DNA of 64,000 nt, from contig JAZBQD010000015.1 in NCBI GenBank assembly GCA_036583965.1, forward strand, positions 28,432,310-28,496,309, given 5' to 3'. Below, one piece after another: positions 34,042 through 46,823 of this stretch; positions within the stretch are counted from its first letter, which is position 1, and each line of letters begins with the position of its first letter. A model generated the notes under the pieces. The model was given only the letters and a program-made list of their open reading frames with translations, did not search any database and had not been told where the DNA came from. Source of the DNA: Prunella strophiata (taxonomy: Eukaryota; Chordata; Aves; Passeriformes; Prunellidae). The position numbers and the translations under genes are program-made.

Positions 34042-37000
34042 AAACCAAAAAATCCCCAAACCTTTAAGGACAAAACTGCTCCTTCAAACCTCTTTTGAGC
34101 ACACTTGAACTGGCAGAAGGATTTTGCACCACTTCAACACCTTTTGTCAGATAGCTGTGAGGCATTTCAGCTGGCATCAGGAGCCCTCCCAGAGGAAATA
34201 GCACCCCATGGAGTCACTGCTGGGTGTGACAGCCCTGGAAGCTAAGGAGCAATCAAATGCCAAGCCTATCTGATGGGTTTTTCCATCTGTTTCTCTACCA
34301 GCATGCAACAGGAAACTTGCCACCATTTCAAGGGAAGCAAATTTGTGTGATCCCCCCATCTCTGCATGTCCCTGCCATCACCTTCCTCCAGCCTACTGCC
34401 TGTTTTGACCACACTTGATACAAGGATCTATGTCTTGATACAAAATTATTTTCCTGCATAACCCAGTATAAATAAATTACCAGGAAGAGGAGAGAACTGA
34501 GTTTGAGTGGGCATGAGATCCTCCCTAGTGACTTCTGACGGCTGAATCAAACAGGTGAGCTTGGTGGAGAGCACAAAGGCTGACAGCCTTGTGTACCATG
34601 AACTGAGTTAAGATTTTATCTGTAAAAGACAGTCAAACAAGAAACAAAAATCTCATGATCAAGGACTCATTAGTACAATACAAAGAGGGAAGAAATGAGA
34701 TAATTAATGTAATGAAGAGTGGATTTAAGGTCCACATTGGGGTTTTTTTAATCAATATTTTGTTTTTATAATGTTATAATTATGGGTTTTTTCCAAGCTG
34801 CTCCACAGATCTTAGGTTTTAGATTGTAGTATCCCCTCAGATTTTGAGATAGGAAGGTGCTTACCAACTGTATGTACTTAATTGTAAGTCAAACTAGCTA
34901 ACCTGTTTACTCAGGAAATAAGTGTTAAGGAATGTCTTTACTGATGAAAATCACATATTGTTAACTGAATAGGTGTTCCTTCTCCAAGCATACAGTGTTG
35001 AAATTTTTTAAGGTAGAACAAAGATACTCAGAGTGTATTTTGAAGAGAAAAAACCTGAAGTTTGAGAGAGATATTTTAGGTTACCTCCTTCAGTCAGCAC
35101 ACATGCTCCTATTTTAGTTTCTCCAGGAATAAAATGATACTGGAGACACCAATCCTTCTTTCACTTCTTCAACTCCTAAGCAGAATGAAGTGGACAGACT
35201 AACCATGGATATGTTCTGTGGCCCTACTACCTAATTACAGTGTGGCAGCAGAACACATACAGCAGAAGTTTTCTGATGTTTGCACGTGGCAGAAGGACAA
35301 TCAGATCAGCCTTCACAGTGACACAGCTTTGCTCTCCATCCAGGGCTCTGCAAACTCTCCAAGGCTCAAAGGGTGTAGCTTTCCTTCTTGGTACTTACTG
35401 ACAGCCTTTAATCTCAGTTCAATACACAATAAACAAGGTACAGAGCTGCAAATGCTGCTGATATTTCAGTGGGGAGAGGTGCTATGGATGGGAAGGAAGA
35501 GAGAGAAAGGAAGGAAGCGAGAAATTCGAGGAGTGACAGAGGAATGGTAGGAGGATAATAACTGTTTCACTCTTATTACATTACAAAGACAAGTGCTTAG
35601 ACAAGGAAATAATTTTCCTGCTTGTGCCACTGTAATTATTTCTCCTCTGTGCATGCTTAAGATGGTGCTGATTTTAATGTCAGAACCACAATTAAAGCAA
35701 ATAACTCGCGTTCTCATTGTGAACAGCGCAAAATAAATTTAAAGAGAACAAAACTGCAATTGGACAGATCTATTATTTCCTGACTCTAAGTGCCTGAATT
35801 TACCATGCAAGCATCAGTAGTTTTAAATAGCTTGAGTTTACTGAGTCAATGCAGCTTATAAAGCTCTTGGGATCAGAAGAAGGCAGAGAAGCCTCTCAAG
35901 TACCGTGCCAGGAAGCTTCACAGCCAAAGCAGTGACAGCTGGAGGTGGGAATTGGAGGCTGCTGTCAGTTTGTAAAAGATTGATGTGTTTGCAGAACAGG
36001 ACATCATGTCAGTGGCAGAAAAGAAGCAATCTTTTATCCCACAGCAAGGAGTCTGGTGCAGAAAGCAGCACCTGAACATCAGTTCTGCCTTGCCATAAGC
36101 AAAGCAGCCCAGCTTCCAGGCTATCACAAGGATCCCTCTGACCAGCTTCTACTGGTCCCACAGGTTTCAGTTGCTGTCTGGCTCCCAAAGATCAGCCATG
36201 AGTGTGTTCCCCAGGTGGAACTGGTTAAAGAGCTGGTTAAAGCTCTTTTCTGACATGAGGTTCAGTCTGTGGACTGCACAGCCTCCCACCCCTGTACTTT
36301 GAAGGACAGTAACTGTGTGAGTCCCAGCTGTGTTCTTCCTGGCACCTGTCCTTGAAGGAGGCTCTGTGGATGTGATTCCAAAGGGATGAAGGGGCATAAC
36401 TTTTTCCTGAGTTCTGTGTGTTGTCTGTGAAGGAAGCAAACAACACACCCAAGCAGCCTGAGCACTTGGGTGCACACAGTCCCTGTGGTGTGTTGTCAGA
36501 GGAGAGGGGGAAGTGTCTGAACTTGATTACTCTGCAGTGATTGTACAGAGCAATATGTCACATGGATTGGATCGCTTCCCAGGGCCAAGTGCTTGAAAGT
36601 ATGATGAAGTGGCATCTATATTCCACCTCTTGTTTTTTTCCTTCCCACAGAACCTTCCTTACAGGACTTGCCAAAAGGAGAAGACAGTTTCCTTTTCTGC
36701 ACTTAAAAGGCACATGGGCTTCAGTGTGAGCAGAAGAAGAAACTTAGCTCAGACAGTGTTTTCTTACCCACCATGTCATTCCTGAAATGTGGTCTGGCAA
36801 TGTGTTTGTGAGGACAGCACTGCTGTTCTGTTCTGCATTCATGCATTCAAGTAACTTTAAGGAGAAAGGATGGGCCTTAAGGTCAAATGTGGGCTGGAGT
36901 TAGGGCCAGCATTGAGGAAACCACCAAGGCCCTAGAGAAAAAGCAAACAAATTGTGTAAATAAATGGGTGAGGCTTATCAATGCAGAGAGATACCTGATG

Positions 37001-37145
37001 GGGGAATATAACAAGGACCAATAATGTGACATCAAAGATAGCAATATGTCTAATATTCACATCATAACATTATGACATGTTGTATTATGACATAAAACAT
37101 AATAAAAAGACATAAGAACAAACAACAGAGTTCAACTCTCATAAG
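33006..37145. other. Intergenic DNA, no gene recognised
   Basis: Contains the A-rich CAA tract at 33862-34052. The frames there are low-complexity artefacts. The remainder shows no domain-like frame; the 110-codon plus frame at 35218-35550 has no recognisable features. Confidence 0.5.
33862..34052. repeat. (CAA)n and A-rich low-complexity tract
   Basis: Starts as clean CAA triplets, then decays into A runs broken by CC and CCACC. Long frames on both strands across it reflect composition only. Confidence 0.93.
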
Positions 37146-37149
37146 TAGT

Positions 37150-37396
37150 ATCCAGTGAAAGGACAAGAGGAAATAGGCACAAATTAAAATATGAAAAACT
37201 CTGTTTAAATATAAGAAAGGACTTTCTTTACTGTGAGGAAGATCAAACCCTGGCACAGGCTGCCAAGAGAAGTCTGTAGTCTTTCCTTGGAGATGTTCAA
37301 ACCCCAAAGAGACATTGTCCTAGGAAACCAGTTCTAGGTGACTGCTTTGAGCAGGGGGTTGGAATGGAAGACCTCTGTGATTCTGTATCTCTGTAA
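37150..37396 (+). mobile_element. CR1 LINE fragment, 3' end, older subfamily
   Basis: Plus-strand order matches a CR1 tail: GAAATAGGCACAAATTAAAA, then TTCTTTACTGTGAGGAAGATCAAAC, CACAGGCTGCCAAGAGAAG, CTTGGAGATGTTCAAA, GAGCAGGGGGTTGGAAT, and the terminal CTGTGATTCTGT. It is strongly diverged. Confidence 0.85.
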
Positions 37397-38840
37397 AATC
37401 CACTTACAAACAGGTGAAATGTGGCAGCCTTAGCAGCACTGCCCCCAGTAACAGCTAAATCATCACACTGAGAGTTTAGAAGCCACAGGTTGAATGCTGA
37501 AAGGCATCAATGCACACTGGACATCCTGCATTAGTGATGTGATATAATGCATTCATTAAATAGCTTATGAAGAATTGTGGTAAAGAACAGGTCAAAGATC
37601 TCTTCTGTCCCTGTACTGTGGGATTTGCTCACTAGTAAGTAACACAGAATAATAATAGGTCTGTGTACTGATCAAAACATCATAAGACAGAAGTGGAAAT
37701 CCATGCTTTGGCCACCGTCCTGGGCTTCAGTATCTGCACACACAGCTATGATTGCTGCTTTTGTGAAATACAAGCAGTGGAAACAGCAGAAAATGCTTTT
37801 TTAACAAACACTGCTATGGAATATAGTGCTTAAAATATTATGTGAGTACTGTCACAGTGACTTCTTGGGCACAGCTCAGTGGAAACTGTGCAGTACTTCA
37901 GTGCCTGCAGTTTGTGAGGCACAATCATCATTACTTAAGGAACCTTGAACTTTTGGGGTCATTTTTAATGAAGCATTTCAATGAGTGTCATTTTGATGGA
38001 GCATGCATATATGAATCTGTGTATCCTTTTTTCACACTGTGTTTTTTCAGGCTGAAGATCTTCTTTCTTGTAATTTTTCAATGAGGTTTGAATTCCTTTC
38101 TGTATCTCATCTCACACTTCCATAAGGTAAGTTATGGAAGTTTAGGTACCAGACCATCCTATGAAATCTGATCCTGTTGGCTTTAATCTTTGGCTGGCCG
38201 TTTATGTACTGAATGGACAGGCAGGGCAACTACAAACAAAGGCTGGGATGGTGATGGGGAAGCAAGAAGAGGCAGAAATTTGCAGGTTTTCCCCCTATTT
38301 TTAATCCACTTTTATTTTTTTCCAAGCCTTTTTACATTTAAAACCTTAACTTTTGTGTGGTTTAGTTACTTGACATTGGAAGTAGCAAAGGGCTCACTTG
38401 CTATTCCTGGATGTTATACTCCATTGTTAATAGTAAAATACTTGTTTATAATAGAAAACCTTTCTTTGACAGCAAACATCTTTATGTTGAACCACACAGT
38501 GACTGTTGTGAACATATTTACCTCAGTCTTTCCATTAGTCTTTGATGCTAATCTAGCATAATTGCCAGATATTAACCATAGTGTTAAAATAGATTACTGA
38601 GACAAAGTCCATTAAAGTAATCAATGTTTGATCTTAGACAAAAGAAACTTCAGCTGCCAGCACTTGGAGGTGAGAGGCTGAGTTCACTGAGCACAGCAAC
38701 ACTTAAATTGTATCATTAGCCTTTATGGACTGTTCTTGTTTGCCCTGTGCTGGAAGGGCCTATTTCCGTTCTGGTATCGCTGCTCCTTTGCAAGAGCTCC
38801 AGCATCCCCATGAGCTCAGGGACTCTGCAGGAGCTGGCAC
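37397..38840. other. Intergenic DNA, nothing recognised
   Basis: Unique-looking AT-rich sequence with short chance frames only. Confidence 0.5.
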
Positions 38841-38940
38841 CTCTGGTTAAGGCACTGAACTGGGAGTTGGAAAATCAGAGGCAGATCTCCTACTCTGCCT
38901 CAGATTTCCTGTGCAAATTCTCTATACAGCCAAGTCCAGA
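38841..38940 (+). mobile_element. MIR-like (CORE-SINE) fragment, tRNA-derived head
   Basis: CTCTGGTTAAGGCACTGAAC, GGGAGTTGGAAAATCAGAGG and CTCTGCCTCAGATTTCCTGTG follow, in order and at normal spacing, the tRNA-related head of amniote MIR elements (GGTTAAGGCACTGGACTGGGAGT...CTCTGCCACAGACTT). It fades before the conserved core end. An ancient, immobile copy. Confidence 0.65.
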
Positions 38941-41900
38941 AAAACAATCTGGTGCCTAACAGTGCACCAAAACAATCTGTGCAACCCAGGTGGAATTTGG
39001 CCACCTGGATGCAAGTGACAGCAAACCTGCTTCGTCCCACAGAATCTACTCTTTAAAAAATTTATGTTTTTACCCATAAAATTTCTTAGGTGCCCTCTTT
39101 GCCTAACCTATGCTGGGCATATTGTTGTTATTTTATTTACATTTTTGGTCTCATGAAGTGCACATCCCTGCCCTTCAAAGGGACTGTTCTGGTAGATGAT
39201 TGTGCCCAACACAGACCATTCACAGACAGCAGCAAGGACAGGCATACACATCAGAATGTATCCTGATGTAGGGCTGCTGCTGGTGCCAGTAGTGCTTTCT
39301 TTATATGAAATATCTTTTTCTACAATCCTTAACCTTTTTCCCACAGGGTAGAAGACTACAAACATGAAGCAGTATGGCAAAAGGTTTTGTTCACGTGACT
39401 TGGTCAGAATTAAAGTCCTGCTTGTTTAAACTTCCAGCAGCAGATATCCTCACCAGCTTGGCTTCATGAGTTGTACCATTACACCTCCCAGGCACATCAC
39501 TCAGGCCACTTTCCAACTAGCCTGGTCAGGTTTCCTGTTGGCAGAGATCACTGAAGCTGCTGGATTTTAGGCAGTAATTCTGATATTGGATGTATCAGAG
39601 GTCTATATGCAGTAACCCTATGTCTGTGCAGAGAATACATGCAGAGGAGGCCTCTGCTCCTGCAGCAATCCCCTCTAGGGACAGCTGGTTTTTACAAATC
39701 CCTCCAGAGTATCCTGGTGACAGTCCTGGTGGTACATCTGCACTGCAAACTGCTGAAACCTTTTTACCACAGATCCCTGTGATAAGACTGCAAGCAATAT
39801 CCCTGTCAGACAATTTCAGCAGTTACAGAGAGATAAAGCCTGGAGGAGAATGTGCTATTTCAAATGCATGCACATGTATTTATTTTCTAATTTGCTAAGG
39901 TTTAAGATTATGCAGATATACAGCAGTGGTTTAGCCTGGAGTTAAGGCAGCTATGGACTGTGTGCAAACATGAAAGGGTGTGTTGTTCTGGCTTCTTGTT
40001 TAGAAAAGTTATTAAGGTTTGAGGGTTGGGGTTTTTTTCTGAAATACATGCTGCAAGAAGAATAAAATCTGGCACAATGCTATATAGAGCTGATTTTAAA
40101 GGGTCATTTGAGAAACTAGTGCTCTCCCCTGACTGCTCTCACTGAAAGCTTGGCCAGACAACTGAGACCCCATGGCTCTCACCCATCATTTCTGCAAAGC
40201 CTTGCCAGTTGAGTGGCCCTTGGAGCTGAGGAGCCAAAAGATTGCTCTGAGCTGCCACGAGTGTGATAGGGAGGAGACACTTTGAAAATGAGGCTAATGG
40301 TCTTCAACTGCATTATCAATATTTGCATTTACATTTAGACACTGTAGAGTAACACCTATGTCCTTGCACATGGAAGTTCTCCTAGCTGGCAGATAATCCA
40401 GGAACAGACTGCACATTAAACAGCATCTTACATAAATGAGTAACCAACTAAATTATCATCCTAAGGACTTATAGTTAGTGGCCCAGCTTTCAGGCTTCAT
40501 CAATAATTTCAGAATCTGTGGGAGATGAAACTTCTGCAAACTGACTGCAGCAGAGCTGGGAGGTTGTGAACTCCACCCACTGGTGGCCTACATTTTGGCT
40601 GTCTAGTCAGCCTCTTCCCAAGAACTGCTTACCTCAAGCATCCACCAGCAAATTACTGAGCCTTCACCCAACACTCCTAACCACACACAAAACAGCTCAG
40701 TTCAGGAGAGTCTTGCCAAAATAAGCACATCCTCATTCACATTGGAATGGCTGTCTGAAGGCAAAGGCAGTTAAATATTTCTCTGGAAGATGTTTTTGTC
40801 TTGCTGGAAGGTAAAAGGTCCTCATTTCCATGTTGATGTACTTCCAAACTCCATCATTTTCATGCAGAAATCCTTGTTCTGGGATACACATTGAAAAGCT
40901 TGACCTTTGGGTCTCTCTTTTTCCTTACACAGAACCAGGTGGAGCGAAGGCATCTTTGAAGGATCACGACCGTGGAAAACTGAGTTCAGCATGCCTGAAA
41001 AAAAGCACAACAAAACCCAGGGCACACCCTACTTCAGACTTTGGTGTATGCTACTTACCCCTTGCCTATGCTGGGCTTCACTCCCACCCAAAATCTTTGT
41101 CCACACCTGAGGAGACATCAGGTTTAGAGTGAAGATGGCCAAAGCAGCTTCCTTGGTCCTGTTGCTCCAGCTGTCAGTGTAGGCAGGCTGTCATTGCTTA
41201 TCTGGCTGCTAAATCCCTCACAGCTCCACATGTGATGTCTTACAAACATTTTGGAATGAGCTAATGTGCAGATTTGCAAACTACTCATATGAATTTGTGC
41301 CTCTGCTTGCAGTGTATCTTTTCAGAGCTATGAAAGGGCAACTGGCTGCCCAAAGTCATGAAGTTTGGGGGAGCAGAGTGGGAATGGGTTCCAGTCAGGG
41401 ATGCTGGACAGCCTGAGTGACCAGTGGATGGATGGAGGGTGTGGGTATGTGCAGCATCTGGCATTTCTGTGTTTTCTGTTCTCTATCTAAGGGCTCAGTG
41501 AAGAATGACCAGGATTTGCAGTTATTTTCAAGGGTAGGTGGAGTGGGCAAGCCTGGTGGTCTCTGGTGAATGAGTAAAGGGAGATACAGTTCTGTGGAGG
41601 GGGTAAAATGTGCTGGAGGTTGGGAGAGGGGGGCTGTAACCAGGACACTCTGTAGGACAGAGGTGTGGAGTTAAACTGTGATTATTTCAGGAGAACAAGA
41701 GAGCTGAAGGAGCTGTTTCATCCAAAACAGGAGAGTGCTGTTCCACTGATGCAAGGAGTCGCTGACAGCAGGTGAGAAGATTTTCAGGTCTTTCTGTGCT
41801 TGGTTCTTTGTGAGATGCCAGCATTCCTGTCCCTGGCTGCTAGGGAGGCAGCAAGGGGAGGCACGTGGCTTCTGCCCAGCTGCAGCTCTGCCCAAGACAA

Positions 41901-44339
41901 GGAAACCCTCAAGATGAGATAAGGCAGGTCTGATAGGGAGCTTGCATGGCTTCAGATTTTCCTTTCCCTCCGCAAGATAAACAAAAGAAAGGAAAAAGGA
42001 AAGTCTTGAGAAAAAAAAAAAAAGTATAGGGTTGAAGAATACCACTAAGAGTCACTATTTTATTTTTTTTTTTTTTTTGCCATTAAAAATATTGTTTTGT
42101 TTCTTTGAGAAAACACCAGTTGTTTAATTGACCCCAAAAAGGAAATGGATTTTCTATTCTTTTATAAGAACCTGATGTGCTGACATTTTACATCCTGAAC
42201 TAGAATTAAAACAGCTGCAGTGAGAAAACTTAGTGCATTTTATTCATCAAAGAACTGAGACTACTTTGAGGGAGGGGTTGAGGGAGGCCGTAGTTTCATG
42301 TTACATTTTCTTTGTGAGCAGTGCAGCTCTGGGTGTGTTTTGTTTTGAATTTTTTGGGAGATTTTTTAAGCCAGTTAGAAGATGGGCTTTGCAAAGATCT
42401 GGTTTGCCAGGCACACAGTCACTGCTGGCACAACTGCCAGGGCAGCAGGGAGCAGTACATGGGGGGACAGACAGGCCTGTCAGGCTTTGTCAGAGAATAA
42501 AAGATAACATAAAACTAGAACACTGTGTGTTTTTCAAAAGTGAAAAGCAGTCCTTTCTAGAATTAACTATGAAGTATTCATAGTTAGTATTTATTGTATA
42601 GTATTCATTGACACTGTACAAGGAGAGGAGGACCCCAGTCCTGAAGGAAGAGACCCAGGTTTGTTATCTGGCTGTACTGATACTCACTATTTTGGGTTGG
42701 GCTACTTGTTTCAGTAAATACTCCCACAAGTTCAGCTCTAGAAAACAGAGCTGTTTGATCTTTGAGATAACTGCTAATTGTCTTGGGATGCAGAAACTTC
42801 AGTGTCCCATGACATTTTGGGAAGCTCTCCTAAATTGGCCTTAAATCTGTATTTGTGTTCATAGGAGAGACTGGCCTAAAACAATGTTTCTTTATGCAGA
42901 GGGACTTCACTTCTATCCAAAATAATCCAAGTCAGGTAGCTGAAATAATTTGTGCTGGTGACTGTTGATACAGTAAAAGTCCTCGGGTTAATGTTGCATA
43001 GCCACTGTTTGAGTAGCTGGCAGAACAGGTTTCTTGCATGCATCAGTTAATTAAGGGACAAATTATAAAGGCAACTGAGCATGAATTACAGTAAGGCTGA
43101 ATTCCTGTCATCTGAGTCAGCCACAGAAGGAGGAACTCAAGGAGTCCTTGTGCAAACACACACTTAGCCAGGGTCTGGAGGGCTGCCTGACATGGAGCAA
43201 GGCAGCTGGGACTGGCCAAGGGGTGAGGACACCCCATCTTTGTACACTGGTGTGGCCTCAGGGACTCTGAGTAAGCTGGAGCACCCAGGGGTGCTTTCAG
43301 AGCCCCACAGTGGAAATAATTTATCAGTAGGAAACATCAAGATCAAGGACACAAGGGAGTGCAAGTCAGCGGTGGTCAGCTGAATGTTCTGTGTTAAAAC
43401 ATGTTTGTAAAAAAAGATTTAGAGACACAAACCTACAAAAAAATCACCATGATCATATTCTTGCCCAAAGAATTAAAAGAAATTACAAAGCATTATACAT
43501 ATATATATGTATATGAGTTCTGATATAAATTTAGTTTGTTATTTTGCTTCCATTTTTAAATACAAACTCTAGTAAAAGAAAAATGACTGAGCAACCATTG
43601 CAGAAAAGGCAATTCCTAAATTAATGGCTGCATATTTGTCCTGCTTGTTTCCCTTTGAAATCTGAGCCTGTAAATAACTGAAGAAGTGGATCTATCCTGA
43701 CAAGAATGTTTGCAGAAAGTGTAACAGCACAAATCTACAGTAGAAATCTGATTCTCAGAGTAGAACTCTGATTCTGCAATGTAAAGGCTCAGGCAGAAGA
43801 ATACTGAAATGGTGTGTGACCTGTTGGTCCAATCCAGTATATTAATTCTCAGATTTGTAATGCTATCAAAACTTTTTCATTAATTACTGATTTGTAGAAA
43901 TAATCAATTAATTATTTCATATGAATTAATTAATAGAGGAAATATGTATAATCATACATTATTAAAAAATAATTCTAACGAGTCTACTTTTTATGGAAGA
44001 CAATCAAAATGGAATTAGTCTTGGGCAAAATAAAATAAAAAGGAGAAAGCAACAAATAGCAATCAAAATCTGAAATATTTCAAGCATTTCAAAGATATTT
44101 TACTCCTCTATAGGAGCTGAAATGAATAGAGGAAGACATATGCAATGTTGCCACTGCATTTTATTTATTGGTATTTTAAAAGTAATTAGAAATGGCAAAG
44201 AAAATGAATTTATCTGAGAAAATTAAGAATAATATGCCATTGATAATGAGCTGTAACAGAACATAACATACACAAGTATTAAAGAACTAGCATTTGCAGT
44301 CTAGTGAATTCTATGGGGAATATGTGTGTGAGTATTTGG

Positions 44340-44340
<1 letters not shown>
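38941..44340. other. Intergenic DNA, no gene recognised
   Basis: No recognisable coding frame or element. An A run at 42011-42022 and a T run at 42060-42078 sit close together in opposite sense. 43840-43990 is very AT-rich with repeated TTAATTA motifs. Confidence 0.5.
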
Positions 44341-44380
<40 letters not shown>

Positions 44381-44396
44381 CATATACATATATATG
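44341..44396. repeat. Compound (CA)n-(TA)n microsatellite
   Basis: A CA run passes directly into TA and CATA repeats. Confidence 0.95.
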
Positions 44397-44450
44397 CACA
44401 AGTATTTGTGAAAAAGAGAATATGCACAAGTTGTGGTGGGAAAAGTTTTT

Positions 44451-44525
44451 AAAAGGCAAAATCCAGAAGTGCAAATTAGGCAGAAGAAGACTGTTTTGAG
44501 AACCAATAACTTTCTGTTTCTATTT
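44451..44525 (+). repeat. Left arm of an approximately 75-bp inverted repeat
   Basis: The sequence starting AAAAGGCAAAATCCAGAAGT is matched by the reverse complement of 46750-46823 with only a few mismatches (58 of 60 identical in the core by eye, plus a one-base gap near the inner end). Similarity stops abruptly on both sides. Confidence 0.88.
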
Positions 44526-46749
44526 TGCCTGTTACAGTCAAACCCATACACCTGGAACCAAAGGAAAGCAGTTGCTGGAGGACAGCTGTTACCTCAAGTA
44601 AAAAACACAAGACAAACAGCCTGTTCTCAGTCATGCAGGCTAACAAAACACATTGCTCTCCTGTTTCTGTGAAATTTCTCCTTCACCTAATGTCCCAGGT
44701 ACAGAGAAAGCCAGGGCCACATTCAGAGGTCTGGAGGTCTTGGGGATGGCAGGTCCCCAAGTGTCCTGGCTGCCAACACCCACAGCAGTGCCCTCTGCCA
44801 GCTCTGGCTGCACAGATGTGCTGCTCTGCACACACCAGCCTCTTTCAGACCACAGCTTTGAGTTCAGGTCCTGTTGGCTGCACACTGAGAAGGAGCAGCT
44901 AAAAGGCTGAATCCATCTTTTCATCTGGCTTTTAAGCCCAGCCTTGGGAAAGGCTGAATGCATCTGCTTCTGGCTTTGCAGCAGCCAGAGCTGTATCCAA
45001 CCTAGTTTGTGCTGACCTTCTTCTGTCAGGGGGTTTTTAAGCACAGTTGGACAGACATGGCAGCCAGTTTGATGTCTGCAGTTTTAATAAAGCCAGGCAC
45101 TCACACTGCTGCCTGAGCTGCAGGAGGACAGGCTGTGGTGTCAGACCTCATGTGGTTTTGAAATAGTTTCTTGTGGCATGTGTGATAGCACTGCAGAAAC
45201 CAGCTCCCTCGGGCTTCTAAACACCAGCACTGCATGTGATTTCTGAAGGTAATGCATCCTTCCTGTGGTCCCTGAGCCTCTGTGCTACTGCAGTTGCACA
45301 TTAATCTGAAATTTAAACATAGCTGATGCACAGAGATCCTCCTAACTAGTTAGGTTTTTTCTGTCTTTGGATGTCTGTACATTAGTATGTGCTGACTCTT
45401 CTGTTTTGATCCTAATATGCTAACCAGGTGGATGTGGTATCAGGCATATGGTAGGGTTTACCTTTGGCATCTGCTGGCAGAACTCACTTCCTAAGGAAAT
45501 GTCAGAGGGGGAGTCACAATGGACATATTGCTCCTCTTGGAGCCCCGTGGCCTCTCCTCACTGGGAGTAATTTTTCTGCTACATCCCTGGCAGAAGGAAA
45601 AGCTAAAGCTCAGTAGAGTTGCAGTATTTTCACTCAAGGATTTACTTTTAAATATAGCAAAAAATGTAAATAGAAGATGATTTAGGAAGGCTGAGTGTTT
45701 GGATTTTTAAATTTTTTTCATGGTGCTCTGATCATACTGTGAATGAGGTCAATGTAAAATAAGGCATGAAATGCAGCATCCCATGTAGTGAGCAGAAAGT
45801 GTGCCACTTTCTTTGCAGCCAACAGACAACAAAACTTGTCATGTTGTAGGACCTAGTCCATTTTATTACCAGAAACAGGACAGCAGCTATGTTAAAAACA
45901 GCTGTGCCTTCAGGAAAAGCTCAAAAACCATTTCTGTCCTCAGTGAACATGGAATTTTTTCTCTCCAAACAGCCACCCTGAGTAAGGTGTATCCAAAGCC
46001 CAGGCTGACCTCACTTGGATGCCAAAGACTGAGGAAAAGGGAGCTCCCTCACCCCACATACCCACGGGCAGCTGCTGCTATCTCCCCATCTCCTGCTTCC
46101 AAGCCACAGTGCAGCATTCCTGCCTGTGCAGGCAGTGCAGGCTGAGGCAGCAGACACCTCCCTGCTCCTTGGAGAAGCTCTTTCCTGGAGCTGTGGAGGC
46201 AATGGAAGAGAGCTGGGGCATCACTCCTTAGCTGGTCCATTGCCACTGTGTGCTCAGCACCAGCAGAGCACCACGTGGTTGGGATTTGTTTTCCTTTAGG
46301 AAAAGGCCACACAATGAATAAATGAAACAATTAATGAATAAGTATTATTGCCCTGGAGGCTACTTCCCTGGTTATGCCCCACTTCTGAATGCTTTTCCAC
46401 TTTATGGAGGTGAGGGATGCAAAGCAGGCTGAGAGAAGTCTAGCTTGTGTTAGCTTACACTTCCTTCAGCTTCAGAAGGCTTTGCTTTCTGCAGTTTCCT
46501 AACATTGTGCTTAGGTAAGTTGAGTGTTTATAGAACTAGAGACAGCTTTGGTGTTACAGAGTGGCCCTGATGATGAGTAGGATTTCTCATTTATCCATTT
46601 CTCAACATTTTCTGCTGCTAAAAACAACAAACATGTAATTATTAGAAATGCTGGGAGAATCAGTGAGAAAGTCAGAGTGCAGTATAGAGGAATGGATTGG
46701 TTACTGGTCACACCATGAAAGTGAAGCATGAAATGCAGGTCACACCCTG
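44526..46749. other. Spacer between the inverted-repeat arms
   Basis: 2.2 kb of single-copy-looking sequence. Overlapping frames at 44525-45044 and 45801-46330 on both strands have no transposase or other recognisable domain. Short GGTCACACC repeats lie next to the right arm, at 46708 and 46739. Confidence 0.45.
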
Positions 46750-46823
46750 AAATAGACACAGAAGTTATTGGTTCTCAAAACAGTCTTCTTCTGCCTAATT
46801 TGCATTTCTGGGTTTTGCCTTTT
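46750..46823 (-). repeat. Right arm of an approximately 75-bp inverted repeat
   Basis: Reverse-complement partner of 44451-44525. The outer end reads TTTTGCCTTTT on the plus strand. Confidence 0.88.

Noticed and set aside
33829..34108. Gln/Asn/Lys-rich and Phe-rich frames across the CAA tract
   Set aside because: Pure low-complexity translation of an A-rich microsatellite.
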